This document shows positions 50,084-59,658 of a stretch of 64,000 nucleotides of DNA, piece by piece; the stretch's first letter is position 1; every line of letters begins with the position of its first letter. A program made the translations under genes and the position numbers. Where the stretch lies: contig NZ_JAUXXZ010000029.1 of NCBI RefSeq assembly GCF_030684675.1, positions 1 to 64,000 on the forward strand, written 5' to 3'. The notes under the pieces are model-generated. The model was not told where the DNA came from. It saw nothing but the letters and a program-made list of their open reading frames with translations, and did no database searches. The stretch comes from Daejeonella sp. (GTDB lineage: Bacteria; Bacteroidota; Bacteroidia; Sphingobacteriales; Sphingobacteriaceae).

Positions 50084-51996
50084 TCCGTATCCTGCAAATA
50101 CATCTCACTGATATCTTCAGAATATTTATTTTCAATTACCTTTCGTTTGGCTTTCATGGTAGGGGTAATTTCACCCTCTTCTATGCTGAATGGATTGCGT
50201 TTAACAAGGAAGGATTTCATTCTTTCGAATTTGGCAAGTTCCGTCGAATATTTGCGGATATCTTCATTCAGCCAATCCAGAATTTTCTGATCCCTGATGA
50301 AGGAATCTTTTTCCTGGAAAAATTCTTCATTTAAGTGGAAAGTTTCCTGTAGTACTTCCTTTGATGGGATTAAAATAGCAGTAACATACTCCCTTTTATC
50401 ACCGATCAGGAAGATCTGCTCAATCTTGGAGCTCTTCAGATAGGTGTTTTCAACCGGGGTAGGATAGATGTTTTTACCATAGGCGTTCACCAGCATGTTT
50501 TTTATCCGGTCAGTGATCTGAAGGTTTCCTCTGTAATAGCGGCCAATATCCCCGGTGTGGAACCAGCCATCCTGATCAATAACTTCTGCAGTTTCCTGAG
50601 GTTTATTCCAGTATCCCTTCATCACACAATGTCCTCTCACAATGATTTCGCCTTCAGGACATTCAAAATTTTCATCAAATGTATCATGTGTCTGTATGGT
50701 CAGGATATTCTTGCTTTCCACGTCCTGTATCGCTACTTCAATACCAGGAATGATGCGGCCAACTGTTCCATAAACCTGGCGATGATATTCTGTCACAGCC
50801 ATAACAGGAGAAGTTTCAGTAAGCCCGAATCCTTCCAGAATCTTGATGCCCAGGTTTCCGAAAAACTCGCCAACATTTTTAGGCAATGCGGCTCCGCCCG
50901 AAAGCATGAACTTTAAGCGACCACCTGTTTTTTCCTTGATTTTACTGAAAACGAGCTTTTCTGCGATTGATTTCTTCATGCTCAGGAATAATCCCGGCGT
51001 TTTTCCAGCTTCCTGAATTTCCCGGTAGTTTTGCCCTGTTTCAATAGACCAAAGAAATATTTTGGATTTCAAGCCACCGGCAGATGTGCCGCTTTTCATC
51101 GCTTTGTCATGAATCCGTTCAAGCAGACGTGGCACACAACTCATAATGGTCGGTTTCACTTCTGCCATATTTTTTGCCAGTAACTCCAGACTTTGAGCAA
51201 AAGCGATTTTACTTCCTACGGCACAACAAACATGATAAGTAGCTGTCCGCTCAAATACATGAGATAGGGGCAGGAAGGATAGGAACAGATCATTCTCATT
51301 GATCACAGGGATCTGCTCCAGGCAAACCTTGACATTTTGTACAAAGTTGGAATGGGTTAACATGACTCCCTTCGGGATTCCTGTCGTACCTGAGGTATAG
51401 ATCAGAGAGGTCAGATCACTTGGTAAAATTGCGGCCCTGGCCTCTTCAATTTTTTTTCCTTGCCTATCCAGTGCATTTTTCCCCTCTTCGATCAGATTTT
51501 TGAAGCTGATTACTCCGGCATTCAAGCCCCTTTCGGGAAGGTATTTCTCATAATCATCAAATACCGGGATGATGCGCTGTAATTCAGGACAGTTATTGGC
51601 AATCTTAATTAGTTTACGGAAAAGAAAAGGATTTCCTGCAAGGATTGTCTTAGCAGAAGAATCATTCAATATATATTCAATTTCTGATTCAGATAGGGTG
51701 GGATAGACCGAGACGTTAACAGCACCAATTTGCTGAACTCCCTGATCATATAATACCCAATCAACCGAATTCTCAATAATCAGTGCCAGACGGTCGCCCT
51801 TGTTAATCCCCATCTCAAGAAAGTAGGCCGAGATAGCATCAGCAGTATCCAATACCTGTTTATAACTGATCTCTACCCAGCTTTCCTTAACCTTATGCAT
51901 TAAAAAGGTGGTGCTTTCATCGTGGACGTACCCGACCACGTTCCGCAGCAGGTCAGGTATTGTGGTGGACTCTGTTATTGGATTCATCTTAAGCAT
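50074..51996 (-). CDS. Long-chain acyl-CoA synthetase (AMP-binding)
   Basis: 640 residues (637 if the ATG at 51987 is used). The adenylate-forming motifs are LIYTSGTTGIPKGVMLTHSN, GFGLTETSPV, DGWFHTGDIG and ITDRIKNMLVNAYGKNIYP. The length and pattern fit the bacterial AMP-dependent long-chain fatty acid:CoA ligases (FadD15/FAA type). It activates fatty acids for degradation or lipid synthesis at the inner face of the membrane. The last codons overlap a heptamer array. Confidence 0.93.
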   Translation of the reverse strand: MLKMNPITESTTIPDLLRNVVGYVHDESTTFLMHKVKESWVEISYKQVLDTADAISAYFLEMGINKGDRLALIIENSVDWVLYDQGVQQIGAVNVSVYPTLSESEIEYILNDSSAKTILAGNPFLFRKLIKIANNCPELQRIIPVFDDYEKYLPERGLNAGVISFKNLIEEGKNALDRQGKKIEEARAAILPSDLTSLIYTSGTTGIPKGVMLTHSNFVQNVKVCLEQIPVINENDLFLSFLPLSHVFERTATYHVCCAVGSKIAFAQSLELLAKNMAEVKPTIMSCVPRLLERIHDKAMKSGTSAGGLKSKIFLWSIETGQNYREIQEAGKTPGLFLSMKKSIAEKLVFSKIKEKTGGRLKFMLSGGAALPKNVGEFFGNLGIKILEGFGLTETSPVMAVTEYHRQVYGTVGRIIPGIEVAIQDVESKNILTIQTHDTFDENFECPEGEIIVRGHCVMKGYWNKPQETAEVIDQDGWFHTGDIGRYYRGNLQITDRIKNMLVNAYGKNIYPTPVENTYLKSSKIEQIFLIGDKREYVTAILIPSKEVLQETFHLNEEFFQEKDSFIRDQKILDWLNEDIRKYSTELAKFERMKSFLVKRNPFSIEEGEITPTMKAKRKVIENKYSEDISEMYLQDTEES

Positions 51997-52040
51997 TTTG
52001 GGAAAATTTTAATTAACAAGTATAACAGATTACCCGTTAA

Positions 52041-52074
52041 AATGCAAAAGGCTCTATATAGAGCCTTTTGCATT
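52041..52074 (-). terminator. Terminator of the isc genes
   Basis: A perfect 14-bp stem AATGCAAAAGGCTC/GAGCCTTTTGCATT around TATATA, 44 nt after the iscA stop codon. It is symmetrical and could act on both strands. Confidence 0.8.
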
Positions 52075-52117
52075 GATATTCAATCTGTTAGATTAAACAG
52101 ATTCTGAAAAATTAGAA

Positions 52118-52444
52118 TTATACTGAAAAACTTTCCCCGCAACCGCAGGTTCTGGAAGCATTTGGATTATGAAAATTGAATCCTTTACCATTCAGTCCGT
52201 CCGAGAAATCAAGTTCAGTACCCGCCAGATATAAAAATGACTTCATATCCAATGCTAAACGGATACCCTGATCCTCAAAAAACTGATCGCCCGGTTTTTC
52301 TTCATTATCGAAGTCCATTTTGTACGATAAGCCTGAACATCCACCTCCCTGAACAGAAACACGAAGAAAATAACCCGCATCGAGTCCATTCTCTTTCATG
52401 AGTTCTTCAACTTTACTTTTCGCTTTATCTGTAACTGTTACCAT
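52118..52444 (-). CDS. A-type iron-sulfur carrier (IscA/ErpA/SufA family)
   Basis: 108 residues. The three conserved cysteines lie in GGGCSGLSYKM and the C-terminal CGCGESFSV. FNFHNPNASRTCGCG is a typical ending. It transfers Fe-S clusters to apoproteins. It is last in the minus-strand set iscS-iscU-iscA with a 37-nt gap to iscU. The exact subtype is not decided by sequence alone. Confidence 0.92.
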   Translation of the reverse strand: MVTVTDKAKSKVEELMKENGLDAGYFLRVSVQGGGCSGLSYKMDFDNEEKPGDQFFEDQGIRLALDMKSFLYLAGTELDFSDGLNGKGFNFHNPNASRTCGCGESFSV

Positions 52445-52481
52445 TCCGATACCTTTCTTAACCCTTCCGCTAATTAATTAA

Positions 52482-52895
52482 TTAGTGGTGTGATTTAGCA
52501 GACTCTAATGCTTCCATCCCGTTTTTAACACGGTAATCATTGATCGCTGCCTTGATAGCATCTTCTGCCAGTACAGAACAATGGATTTTTACCGGTGGAA
52601 GAGCAAGTTCTTCTACAATATCCATGTTATCGATCTTCATTGCATCATCAATTGATTTTCCTTTCAACCATTCAGTTGCAAGGGAAGAAGATGCAATTGC
52701 CGATCCGCAACCAAAAGTTTTGAATTTCGCATCGGTGATCATATGGTTTTCGTCGACCTCGATCTGCAGACGCATTACGTCGCCGCATTCAGGTGCACCA
52801 ACCAAACCGGTTCCTACTTTCGTACTGCTTTTATCAAGCGTACCAACATTACGCGGATGGGTGTAGTGATCAATTACTTTTTCTGAATATGCCAT
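52482..52895 (-). CDS. iscU: Iron-sulfur cluster scaffold IscU
   Basis: 137 residues. Cluster ligands are in APECGDVM, KTFGCGSAIASSS and KIHCSVLAEDA. The LPPVKIHC segment matches the HscA-recognition region. It receives sulfur from IscS and assembles a [2Fe-2S] cluster. It lies between iscS and the A-type carrier. A 197-bp gap to iscS holds octamer and heptamer arrays. Confidence 0.97.
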   Translation of the reverse strand: MAYSEKVIDHYTHPRNVGTLDKSSTKVGTGLVGAPECGDVMRLQIEVDENHMITDAKFKTFGCGSAIASSSLATEWLKGKSIDDAMKIDNMDIVEELALPPVKIHCSVLAEDAIKAAINDYRVKNGMEALESAKSHH

Positions 52896-52903
52896 AATAT
52901 TTT

Positions 52904-52992
52904 AATTTGAAAATTTGAAAATTTGTCAATTTGAAGATGATTGATTTGTATTATTTATGCAGTTTGAAGCCCATTTTCAAATCTTCAATTTG
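52904..52992. repeat. Inverted octamer arrays between iscS and iscU
   Basis: Four 8-nt units of AATTTGAA type (52904-52935) are followed by a reverse-complement stretch (52974-52992, TTTTCAAATCTTCAATTTG). The spacer is 38 nt. It lies in the leader of iscU, between two genes of the same direction. Confidence 0.75.
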
Positions 52993-53059
52993 CACATCAT
53001 GTAATCAGTTTTTTGTGCTATTCTATTAATGTTGTCTGTTACCTGAATTGTTCAATAAA

Positions 53060-53094
53060 ACTTATAACCTACAACTTATAACTTACAACTCCTT
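53060..53094. repeat. Heptamer array at the iscS 3' end
   Basis: Four clean 7-nt units of ACTTACA/ACTTATA type at 53060-53087 plus one more diverged unit that runs into the iscS stop codon. Confidence 0.75.
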
Positions 53095-54304
53095 AGTGTT
53101 CTGCCCACTCAATCTTATCCAAATCAATTCCTTCCTTAAACATTTCCCAAAGTGGTGAAAGGTCGCGAAGGTGATTAACCGCTTTTTTAGTTTGTTCTAT
53201 TGCAAAATCTACCTCTTCTTCTGTTGTAAAACGGCCCAGACCGAATCGTATCGAAGAATGAGCCAGATCATCAGATAAGCCCAGACTCTTTAATACGTAT
53301 GAAGGCTCAAGGGAAGCTGAAGTACAGGCCGATCCCGAAGAAACAGCCAGATCTTTCATTGCCATCATCAAACCTTCACCCTCAACATATTTGAAAGAAA
53401 TATTGGCTACATGAGGTAAACGATGTTCTACATTTCCATTCACATAACTTTCTTCAAGTACAGTAAGTGATGCCTGCAATTTATCACGAAGTTTTGATAA
53501 GCGTTTTGCTTCCTCATCCATTTCCAGACGACATAGTTCGCAGGCTTTACCTAATCCAACAATTCCTGGAACATTTAAAGTTCCGGAACGCATTCCTCTT
53601 TCATGGCCTCCGCCATCCATTTGTGCGGTTACTTTAACCCTTGGATTTTTACGACGAACGTATAATGCGCCAACACCCTTGGGCCCGTACATTTTATGTG
53701 CAGAAAATGCCATCAGGTCTATTCCATCCGCATTTACATCCACCTGGATTTTACCGACAGACTGTGTTGCATCGGTCATGAACAGTGCCCCATGTTTGTG
53801 AGCAATAGCAGCAATTTCTTTAACCGGCTGGATTACTCCGATTTCGTTATTACCATACATAATGGCAACCAATATGGTTTTCTCGGTCATAGCTGCTTCA
53901 AGCGCTGCCAGATCGATCAAACCATCAGATTTAACAGGAAGATAAGTAACTAAACCTCCCATTTTTTCAACGTGCTTGCAGGCATCCAGAACCGCCTTAT
54001 GTTCTGTAACACAGGTAATGATATGATTACCCTTTTCTTTGTACATTTCAAAAACACCCTTGATTGCAAGGTTATCTGATTCTGTTGCACCTGAAGTGAA
54101 AATAATCTCTTTTTCGTTTGCTCCGATTAGCTTTGCAACCTGCTCACGGGCATAGTCAACACCCTCTTCAGCAGCCCATCCAAAAGCATGATTCCTGCTT
54201 GCGGCATTGCCAAATTTAGCATTGAAGTATGGCAGCATCGCTTCAAGAACCCGGGGATCCATTGGAGTTGTTGCGTTATTATCTAAGTATATCGGCAAAT
54301 TCAT
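53093..54304 (-). CDS. iscS: Cysteine desulfurase IscS
   Basis: 403 residues from the ATG at 54304; upstream in-frame codons lack family sequence. The PLP lysine is in [12 protein letters not shown] and the catalytic cysteine in [17 protein letters not shown]. The start [16 protein letters not shown] is diagnostic. It delivers sulfur from cysteine to IscU. A minus-strand TATCTTTG (54327-54334) is a good promoter element. No IscR-like regulator gene lies next to it. Confidence 0.97.
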   Translation of the reverse strand: MNLPIYLDNNATTPMDPRVLEAMLPYFNAKFGNAASRNHAFGWAAEEGVDYAREQVAKLIGANEKEIIFTSGATESDNLAIKGVFEMYKEKGNHIITCVTEHKAVLDACKHVEKMGGLVTYLPVKSDGLIDLAALEAAMTEKTILVAIMYGNNEIGVIQPVKEIAAIAHKHGALFMTDATQSVGKIQVDVNADGIDLMAFSAHKMYGPKGVGALYVRRKNPRVKVTAQMDGGGHERGMRSGTLNVPGIVGLGKACELCRLEMDEEAKRLSKLRDKLQASLTVLEESYVNGNVEHRLPHVANISFKYVEGEGLMMAMKDLAVSSGSACTSASLEPSYVLKSLGLSDDLAHSSIRFGLGRFTTEEEVDFAIEQTKKAVNHLRDLSPLWEMFKEGIDLDKIEWAEH

Positions 54305-54326
54305 TTTTATTCTTTTTAATATAATA

Positions 54327-54334
54327 CAAAGATA
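54327..54334 (-). promoter_or_regulatory. TAnnTTTG element of iscS
   Basis: The minus strand reads TATCTTTG 22 nt before the iscS start, a full match to the -7 consensus. A TTG lies 24 nt further upstream, somewhat too far for an ideal -33 element. Confidence 0.5.
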
Positions 54335-54415
54335 TGAAAATATTTTCTGCTTAATTTTCAATTTGTCTATGTCAGTATAGATAAAATGGTCATTTTTATG
54401 CCATAATACAGATTT

Positions 54416-54814
54416 ATGGATAAAATCGAACATATCGGAATTGCAGTCAGATCATTGAAGGAAGCAGGATCCCTTTATGAGACTTTACTGGGCTGTAAAA
54501 GCTATAAAACGGAAGAAGTAGCATCCGAACATGTGATCACAGAATTTTTCAAGGTTGGTGAAAACAAGATTGAGCTGCTTGAAGCCAGTTCTGCGGATAG
54601 TGCAATCGCCGGTTTTATAGAGAAACGTGGGGAAGGGATCCATCATATCGCCTTTGCGGTTGAAAATATCGTAGAAGAAATGGCGCGCCTTAAGGCTGAA
54701 GGATTCAAATTATTGAATGAAGTTCCAAAAAAAGGAGCAGATAATAAGCTGGTCTGTTTTATTCACCCAAAATCAGCTCAGGGGGTGCTGATTGAACTTT
54801 GTCAGGAGATCTAA
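54416..54814 (+). CDS. mce: Methylmalonyl-CoA epimerase
   Basis: 132 residues of the VOC fold. Metal and acid residues appear in [24 protein letters not shown] and the final VLIELCQE. It interconverts the 2R and 2S forms of methylmalonyl-CoA in propionate metabolism. The mutase genes are not in the window. Its stop codon overlaps that of the convergent FAD oxidoreductase by 3 of 4 bases (CTAA). Confidence 0.92.
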   Translation: MDKIEHIGIAVRSLKEAGSLYETLLGCKSYKTEEVASEHVITEFFKVGENKIELLEASSADSAIAGFIEKRGEGIHHIAFAVENIVEEMARLKAEGFKLLNEVPKKGADNKLVCFIHPKSAQGVLIELCQEI

Positions 54815-56013
54815 CGATTAAAGGCAAATATTTTTTCATCCCCTGACGGTTTGCCGGTATAAAGATCCCTGATTATCTCGGCTGCAATTACACTGAAGGT
54901 TATCCCATTTCCGCCGTAGCCTAAAGCAAAATAGGTGTTGGGATGTTCAGGATGGATACCGATGAAGGGAAGGCCATCCTTCGTTTCACCAAATACCCCG
55001 CACCAATGGAAGTCAATTTCGAGATCGATTTCCGGAAATAGCTTTTTGAATTTCCTTAAAATAGTTTTATTCTTTTGCCCCATTTTTCTGTCCCGGCTTT
55101 CCGGATTCAGGAATGCTTCATCTTCCCCTCCAACGATAACCCGATTGTCGGTGCTTGTCCGGATATAGAGGTATGGCCTCGCGGTTTCCCAGATCATACA
55201 GGTTTCAGGCCATAATTTAGTTAGCACTGGCTTACTTATGAATACATAGGTTGAATTAAGCTTCATGATCTTCTCTTTCAGAAAAAATTCGGACTCATAA
55301 CCCGGAGAACAAACCATTTTCTTCGCTTTTATCTCATGGCCGCGATCTGTCAGAAAGCGGATTCCATCTTTTTTATGATTAACTTTTACGATTTCGGTAT
55401 AGCTGTAAACCTCCAGTCCTGAATTCTTTTTATGATGATCCAAAAGAAGCCGGCAAAGCATATAGGCATCAACCTGTGCTGAGGTATCGGTATAAATTGC
55501 CGAATCACGGTCTATTCCAAATTGTTCTTTCAGCGCTTTTTTATCCAGAAATCCGATCGGGAGTTTGTATTTCTTACGGAATTCATACTCAAGTTTTAGC
55601 TTTTTACTGCCTTGCTTATTGGAAGCAAGTTGGAGACTGGGCTTCATTTCAAATGAACAATCCAGTTTGAGTTTGGAAATGATTTGCTTTAGTGTAGTGA
55701 TAGATTTCAGGCATAATGAATAGCTTTTCACGGCATTTTCTATCCCAATATGATCAGAGAGCTCATGCAAAAATACGTCTATTTCATACTGTAGCTGGGC
55801 AGTACTTGCCGCTGTGCTGCCAGTGCTGCTCATTCGTTTGTCAACCACGATGCATTTTGCACCCGCTTCACAGAGAAAATGAGCTGCCAGAGCTCCGGTT
55901 ATGCCCGAACCTATAATCACAATTTCAGTTTCGATGTTTTTTTGAAGAATATTGAAATTCGTCATTAATCCATCTTTTATAAGCCACCAGGGAAGACCGG
56001 ATTTTAGATCCAT
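54811..56013 (-). CDS. FAD-dependent oxidoreductase (DAO family)
   Basis: 400 residues from the ATG at 56013; the frame continues upstream only to a TTG. MDLKSGLPWWLIKDGL is followed by the FAD Rossmann motif IVIIGSGITGALAAHFL and VVDKRMSSTGSTAASTAQLQYEID. The C-terminal GVFGETKDGLPFIGIHPEHPNTYFALGYGGNGITFS is typical of DAO-family amine or amino-acid oxidases, some of which have Rieske tails (absent here). The substrate is unknown. Confidence 0.85.
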   Translation of the reverse strand: MDLKSGLPWWLIKDGLMTNFNILQKNIETEIVIIGSGITGALAAHFLCEAGAKCIVVDKRMSSTGSTAASTAQLQYEIDVFLHELSDHIGIENAVKSYSLCLKSITTLKQIISKLKLDCSFEMKPSLQLASNKQGSKKLKLEYEFRKKYKLPIGFLDKKALKEQFGIDRDSAIYTDTSAQVDAYMLCRLLLDHHKKNSGLEVYSYTEIVKVNHKKDGIRFLTDRGHEIKAKKMVCSPGYESEFFLKEKIMKLNSTYVFISKPVLTKLWPETCMIWETARPYLYIRTSTDNRVIVGGEDEAFLNPESRDRKMGQKNKTILRKFKKLFPEIDLEIDFHWCGVFGETKDGLPFIGIHPEHPNTYFALGYGGNGITFSVIAAEIIRDLYTGKPSGDEKIFAFNR

Positions 56014-56077
56014 AAATGCTAAAGCTTGAATTCTCAATAAAAATTTAAATTTACTTTTTAATAAGTGTATTTTTTTC

Positions 56078-56085
56078 TATATTTG
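56078..56085 (+). promoter_or_regulatory. Promoter element of rpmE2
   Basis: TATATTTG followed by CACC is the same -7 arrangement as at the rpmH promoter. The start codon lies 22 nt downstream. The -33 region is only T-rich. Confidence 0.65.
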
Positions 56086-56107
56086 CACCTCTTAAAAAGT
56101 ATTGAAG

Positions 56108-56356
56108 ATGAAAGCTGAATTACATCCCAAAAATTATAGATTAGTTGTGTTCAAAGACATGTCTAATGAATATTCTTTCTTAACTAAATCATGCATTGAT
56201 ACCAAAGAAAGCATTAAATGGGAAGATGGTAACGATTATCCCCTTGTAAAATTAGAGATATCACATACCTCTCACCCTTTTTACACCGGTAAAATGAAAT
56301 TGGTTGATACCGCAGGTCGTATCGATAAGTTCCGTTCACGTTACGAGAAAAAATAA
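56108..56356 (+). CDS. rpmE2: 50S ribosomal protein L31, type B
   Basis: 82 residues from the ATG at 56108 (a TTG two codons earlier is ignored). [28 protein letters not shown] and [29 protein letters not shown] are diagnostic of the zinc-free L31B form; the CxxC pairs of the zinc form are absent. Such forms are often used under zinc shortage, though in this phylum L31B is usually the only copy. A terminator follows. Confidence 0.97.
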   Translation: MKAELHPKNYRLVVFKDMSNEYSFLTKSCIDTKESIKWEDGNDYPLVKLEISHTSHPFYTGKMKLVDTAGRIDKFRSRYEKK

Positions 56357-56380
56357 TAATTTATTTCGATAATATTGAAG

Positions 56381-56410
56381 GTCCCGACTCATAAGGTCGG
56401 GACTTTTTTT
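56381..56410 (+). terminator. Terminator of rpmE2
   Basis: GTCCCGAC and GTCGGGAC pair over 8 bp around TCATAAG and are followed by seven T residues. Confidence 0.92.
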
Positions 56411-56421
56411 ATTTTTGTTCG

Positions 56422-57606
56422 ATGAGTGTAATTCTTTTTGACGATCAGTTTCGAAGTAATTTGCTGCCTTTGGTCTATACCAGGCCGGTTTCTGAGCTCA
56501 GGGTTGGAATTTTGACTATTGCTGATAAGTGGCGGAAACATCTTAAAACAGATGCAGCTTACTTAACTGAAAGTTACCTTCAGGAGAAATACCCGATCAG
56601 ATACTTTCCTATTAATCTTTTTATCAATTCGGCCATCTGCCCGGATGATGATCTGATGGAAGTACTGGATACTCTCAAAGAGGGAGAGGCACTCGTTGCA
56701 GGTCAATTACTGATTGCAGTTCGCCTGGCTGAGAGCGATGCCCGTGAATTTAGTCCGCTCCATGCCGAAAAATTCAAACTGATTGAATACAGCAAAACCT
56801 TTGTTCGGATAGCTTTTCCAGACCATATTTTCACATTCAATGATACTGAGATCAGAAAGGATTTTAAACTGATCACCAAAGGTCGTCAATCATCATCTTT
56901 GAGCAGTACCAATACGGTTCTTGGGGATGATATTTTCATTGAAAATGGCGTTGAAGCCGAATGCTCTACCTTCAATACCCGTACAGGGCCAATCTATCTG
57001 GGTAAAAGGGCATTGGTGATGGAAGGTTGCCATATCAGGGGTTCATTTTCCCTCGGTGATGATTCTGTCATTAAAATGGGTGCAAAAATCTATGGAATGA
57101 CCTCTGTGGGGCCACATTCTAAGGTTGGGGGAGAGATCAATAATTCAGTAATCTTTGCTAATTCCGCTAAGGGCCATGAAGGCTATCTGGGAAATTCCGT
57201 GATCGGAGAGTGGTGCAATATTGGCGCCGACAGCAATAATTCGAATATGAAAAACAATTATGCTGAAATCAGATTATGGGATTATCCTACGGAGGGTTTC
57301 CGCAAAACAGGCTTGCAATTCTGCGGTTTAATCATGGCAGACCATGCAAAATGTGCGATCAATACGATGTTTAATACTGGTACAGTGGTTGGCGTAGGTG
57401 CCAATATTTTCGGCTCAGGCTTTCCAAGAAATTTTGTACCCGACTTTTCATGGGGAGGAAATTCAGGCTTTGAAGTATATAGTTTAAAGAAGATGTTTGA
57501 AACTGCGGCTAAGGTGTATGAACGCAGAAATGCTGAATTCAATGAAACTGACAGTGCTATTTTAAGCCGGGTTTTTGAGATGACAGAACAATACAGAAGA
57601 TTTTAA
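56422..57606 (+). CDS. GlmU-like putative sugar nucleotidyltransferase
   Basis: 394 residues. The N-terminal part (LLPLVYTRPVSELRVGILTIADKW, then LINSAICPDDDLME) is the nucleotidyltransferase-like domain found in this Bacteroidota family. The C-terminal half is a left-handed beta-helix of hexapeptides (for example SVIKMGAKIYGMTSVGPHSKVGG, GNSVIGEWCNIGADSNNSNM). It resembles GlmU in layout, but the classical GxGT-type signature is missing, so the substrate is uncertain. It precedes tpiA by 15 nt and prmA follows in one likely operon. Confidence 0.82.
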   Translation: MSVILFDDQFRSNLLPLVYTRPVSELRVGILTIADKWRKHLKTDAAYLTESYLQEKYPIRYFPINLFINSAICPDDDLMEVLDTLKEGEALVAGQLLIAVRLAESDAREFSPLHAEKFKLIEYSKTFVRIAFPDHIFTFNDTEIRKDFKLITKGRQSSSLSSTNTVLGDDIFIENGVEAECSTFNTRTGPIYLGKRALVMEGCHIRGSFSLGDDSVIKMGAKIYGMTSVGPHSKVGGEINNSVIFANSAKGHEGYLGNSVIGEWCNIGADSNNSNMKNNYAEIRLWDYPTEGFRKTGLQFCGLIMADHAKCAINTMFNTGTVVGVGANIFGSGFPRNFVPDFSWGGNSGFEVYSLKKMFETAAKVYERRNAEFNETDSAILSRVFEMTEQYRRF

Positions 57607-57621
57607 TTCCAAACACATAAA

Positions 57622-58392
57622 ATGAGAAAAAGTATAGTAGCTGGTAACTGGAAAATGAATATGGGTCTGAAAGAAGGCATAGCACTCTTCTCAGAAATTA
57701 GCGAATTGGTCAAAGTGGAAGTTAAGGGGAATCAGGGTGTGGTTATTTGTCCGCCCTTTATTCACATCAGCGATCTGGTTCAATCTTTAACAGCAAATGA
57801 TAAGCTTGCTGTTGGAGCCCAGAATTGCCATCAATCAGATAGTGGTGCCTTTACAGGTGAAGTTTCGGCTTCAATGCTTTCTTCTGCAGGTGCTGTCTAT
57901 GTTATAATCGGGCATTCTGAACGCCGGCTTTATTTTTCAGAATCGAATGTTCAGCTGGCGCAGAAACTGGATGTGGTTTTAAAAAACGGACTTATCCCAA
58001 TATTTTGCATCGGAGAGACACTGGAGCAACGCAATGATGGTTCTTATTTCGATGTGATTAAATCACAACTAACCGAAGCTGCTTTTCATCTTGCTGAAGC
58101 AGATTTCAGTGAGCTGGTAATTGCCTATGAGCCGGTATGGGCCATCGGAACCGGCTTAACCGCCAGTCCGGAGCAGGCACAGGAAATCCATGCCTATATC
58201 CGCACTCAGGTAGCCGAAAAATATAATCAAACCCTCGCAAACGATCTGACTATACTTTACGGAGGCAGCTGTAACCCCAAAAATGCTTCCGAATTGTTTG
58301 CCCAGCCGGATATAGACGGAGGCCTGATCGGTGGTGCTTCTTTAAAAGCCCGCGATTTTGTGGATATCATTAAAGCCCTGGATCAGAAATGA
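57622..58392 (+). CDS. tpiA: Triosephosphate isomerase
   Basis: 256 residues. The catalytic lysine is in AGNWKMN, the histidine in IGHSERR, the glutamate in AYEPVWAIGTG, and the phosphate loop is YGGSCNPKN and GGLIGGASL. It interconverts dihydroxyacetone phosphate and glyceraldehyde-3-phosphate. The last codons overlap prmA by 4 nt (ATGA). Confidence 0.98.
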   Translation: MRKSIVAGNWKMNMGLKEGIALFSEISELVKVEVKGNQGVVICPPFIHISDLVQSLTANDKLAVGAQNCHQSDSGAFTGEVSASMLSSAGAVYVIIGHSERRLYFSESNVQLAQKLDVVLKNGLIPIFCIGETLEQRNDGSYFDVIKSQLTEAAFHLAEADFSELVIAYEPVWAIGTGLTASPEQAQEIHAYIRTQVAEKYNQTLANDLTILYGGSCNPKNASELFAQPDIDGGLIGGASLKARDFVDIIKALDQK

Positions 58393-59231
58393 CCTATATA
58401 GAGCTGGTTTTTACATTACAATCCCAGGAGGAATTTCATAAAGATTTGATGATCAACGCTTTGTCGGAGATAGGCTTCGACACTTTTGAAGATACTGACC
58501 AGGGATTTAAGGCCTACATCCCCGAATCTGAACTGGATCAGGCGAAACTGGATAGCCTGGCTGAGGATTTTACAGATATGTTCTCTTTTACCTATACCCT
58601 GAACAAAATACCTCATCAAAATTGGAATGAGGTATGGGAAAGTAATTTTGAACCGATTCAGGTCGCCGGTAAATGCTACATCAGGGCTACATTTCATGAA
58701 GCCCATCCTGAATTTGAGCATGAGATCGTCATTGATCCCAAGATGGCTTTTGGTACCGGGCATCATCAAACTACCGCATTGATGATGGAGTTTATGCTGG
58801 AAGAGGAATTTCATGACAAGAAAGTACTTGATATGGGCTGTGGAACCGGTATTCTCGCCATTCTGGCTTCTAAATTGGGAGTAAAGGAAGTGCTGGCCAT
58901 TGATTATGATGAGATCTGTTATGAAAGCACGATTGAAAATTCAGAGCTGAATAAGATCCGCAATATAAAAGCCCTTAAAGGTTCTAAGGAAGTCATTCCT
59001 TATTTGAAATTCGATATCATTCTGGCGAATATTAACCGCAATATTTTGATCGATCAACTGGAGACTTATGCCCGCACCTCAAAGCCCGGAACCTTACTCT
59101 TTCTGAGTGGATTTTATGAGGATCCCGATCTGGAAATTTTGAAAGAAAAGTGTAAGAGCCTTGGATTTAGTTATTTACAGCATAAAGAATTAAATAATTG
59201 GGTTGCAGCGAAATTCAGATTTAAGGCCTGA
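58389..59231 (+). CDS. prmA: Ribosomal protein L11 methyltransferase
   Basis: 280 residues. The substrate-binding N-terminal domain (about 1-95) leads to IDPKMAFGTGHHQTTALMMEFML and the SAM motif VLDMGCGTGILAILASKLG, then DIILANINRNILIDQL with the catalytic-loop NPPY-like NIN. It methylates L11. It is coupled to tpiA by a 4-nt overlap. No gene lies directly downstream on the same strand. Confidence 0.95.
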   Translation: MTYIELVFTLQSQEEFHKDLMINALSEIGFDTFEDTDQGFKAYIPESELDQAKLDSLAEDFTDMFSFTYTLNKIPHQNWNEVWESNFEPIQVAGKCYIRATFHEAHPEFEHEIVIDPKMAFGTGHHQTTALMMEFMLEEEFHDKKVLDMGCGTGILAILASKLGVKEVLAIDYDEICYESTIENSELNKIRNIKALKGSKEVIPYLKFDIILANINRNILIDQLETYARTSKPGTLLFLSGFYEDPDLEILKEKCKSLGFSYLQHKELNNWVAAKFRFKA

Positions 59232-59658
59232 TTCACAATCAGTTTAGTTTTTTTTAATAAAGAAATATATTTATTTTTAATATAATCGCTGCTAGAATTA
59301 TTCCATTCAATATAGAAAATTCGTTTTTTTTTTATTGTATTCCAGATTGCAGATCCCTATTAATACTATTCTTTTTTAACCCTTTAGAAACAAAATCGCT
59401 TCTTTTTGAAATTTAATTAATATAAAATACAGGAATTTATTCAATTGAATAGAACTTTATCCGAAAATATACGTTAAAGATTTTAATTAGCATAAAATAT
59501 GGTTTTAACCTCAACAGGACCGAAATTTATTGTTCGGCATTACTTTTGATAAATAAAATTAACACAAGCGAAAAAAGCCGTTTTCAATAGAAATGTTTAT
59601 TTCAAAAATTCGCTTTTAAAAAGAATACACCTACCATCTACCCTATAAAAACAATACA
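59232..59658. other. Gene-free AT-rich 427-bp stretch
   Basis: Very AT-rich, with no frame of useful length and no T-tract hairpin directly after prmA. Nothing specific is seen beyond poly-A and poly-T runs. It probably holds the control region of the following XRE gene. Confidence 0.6.
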
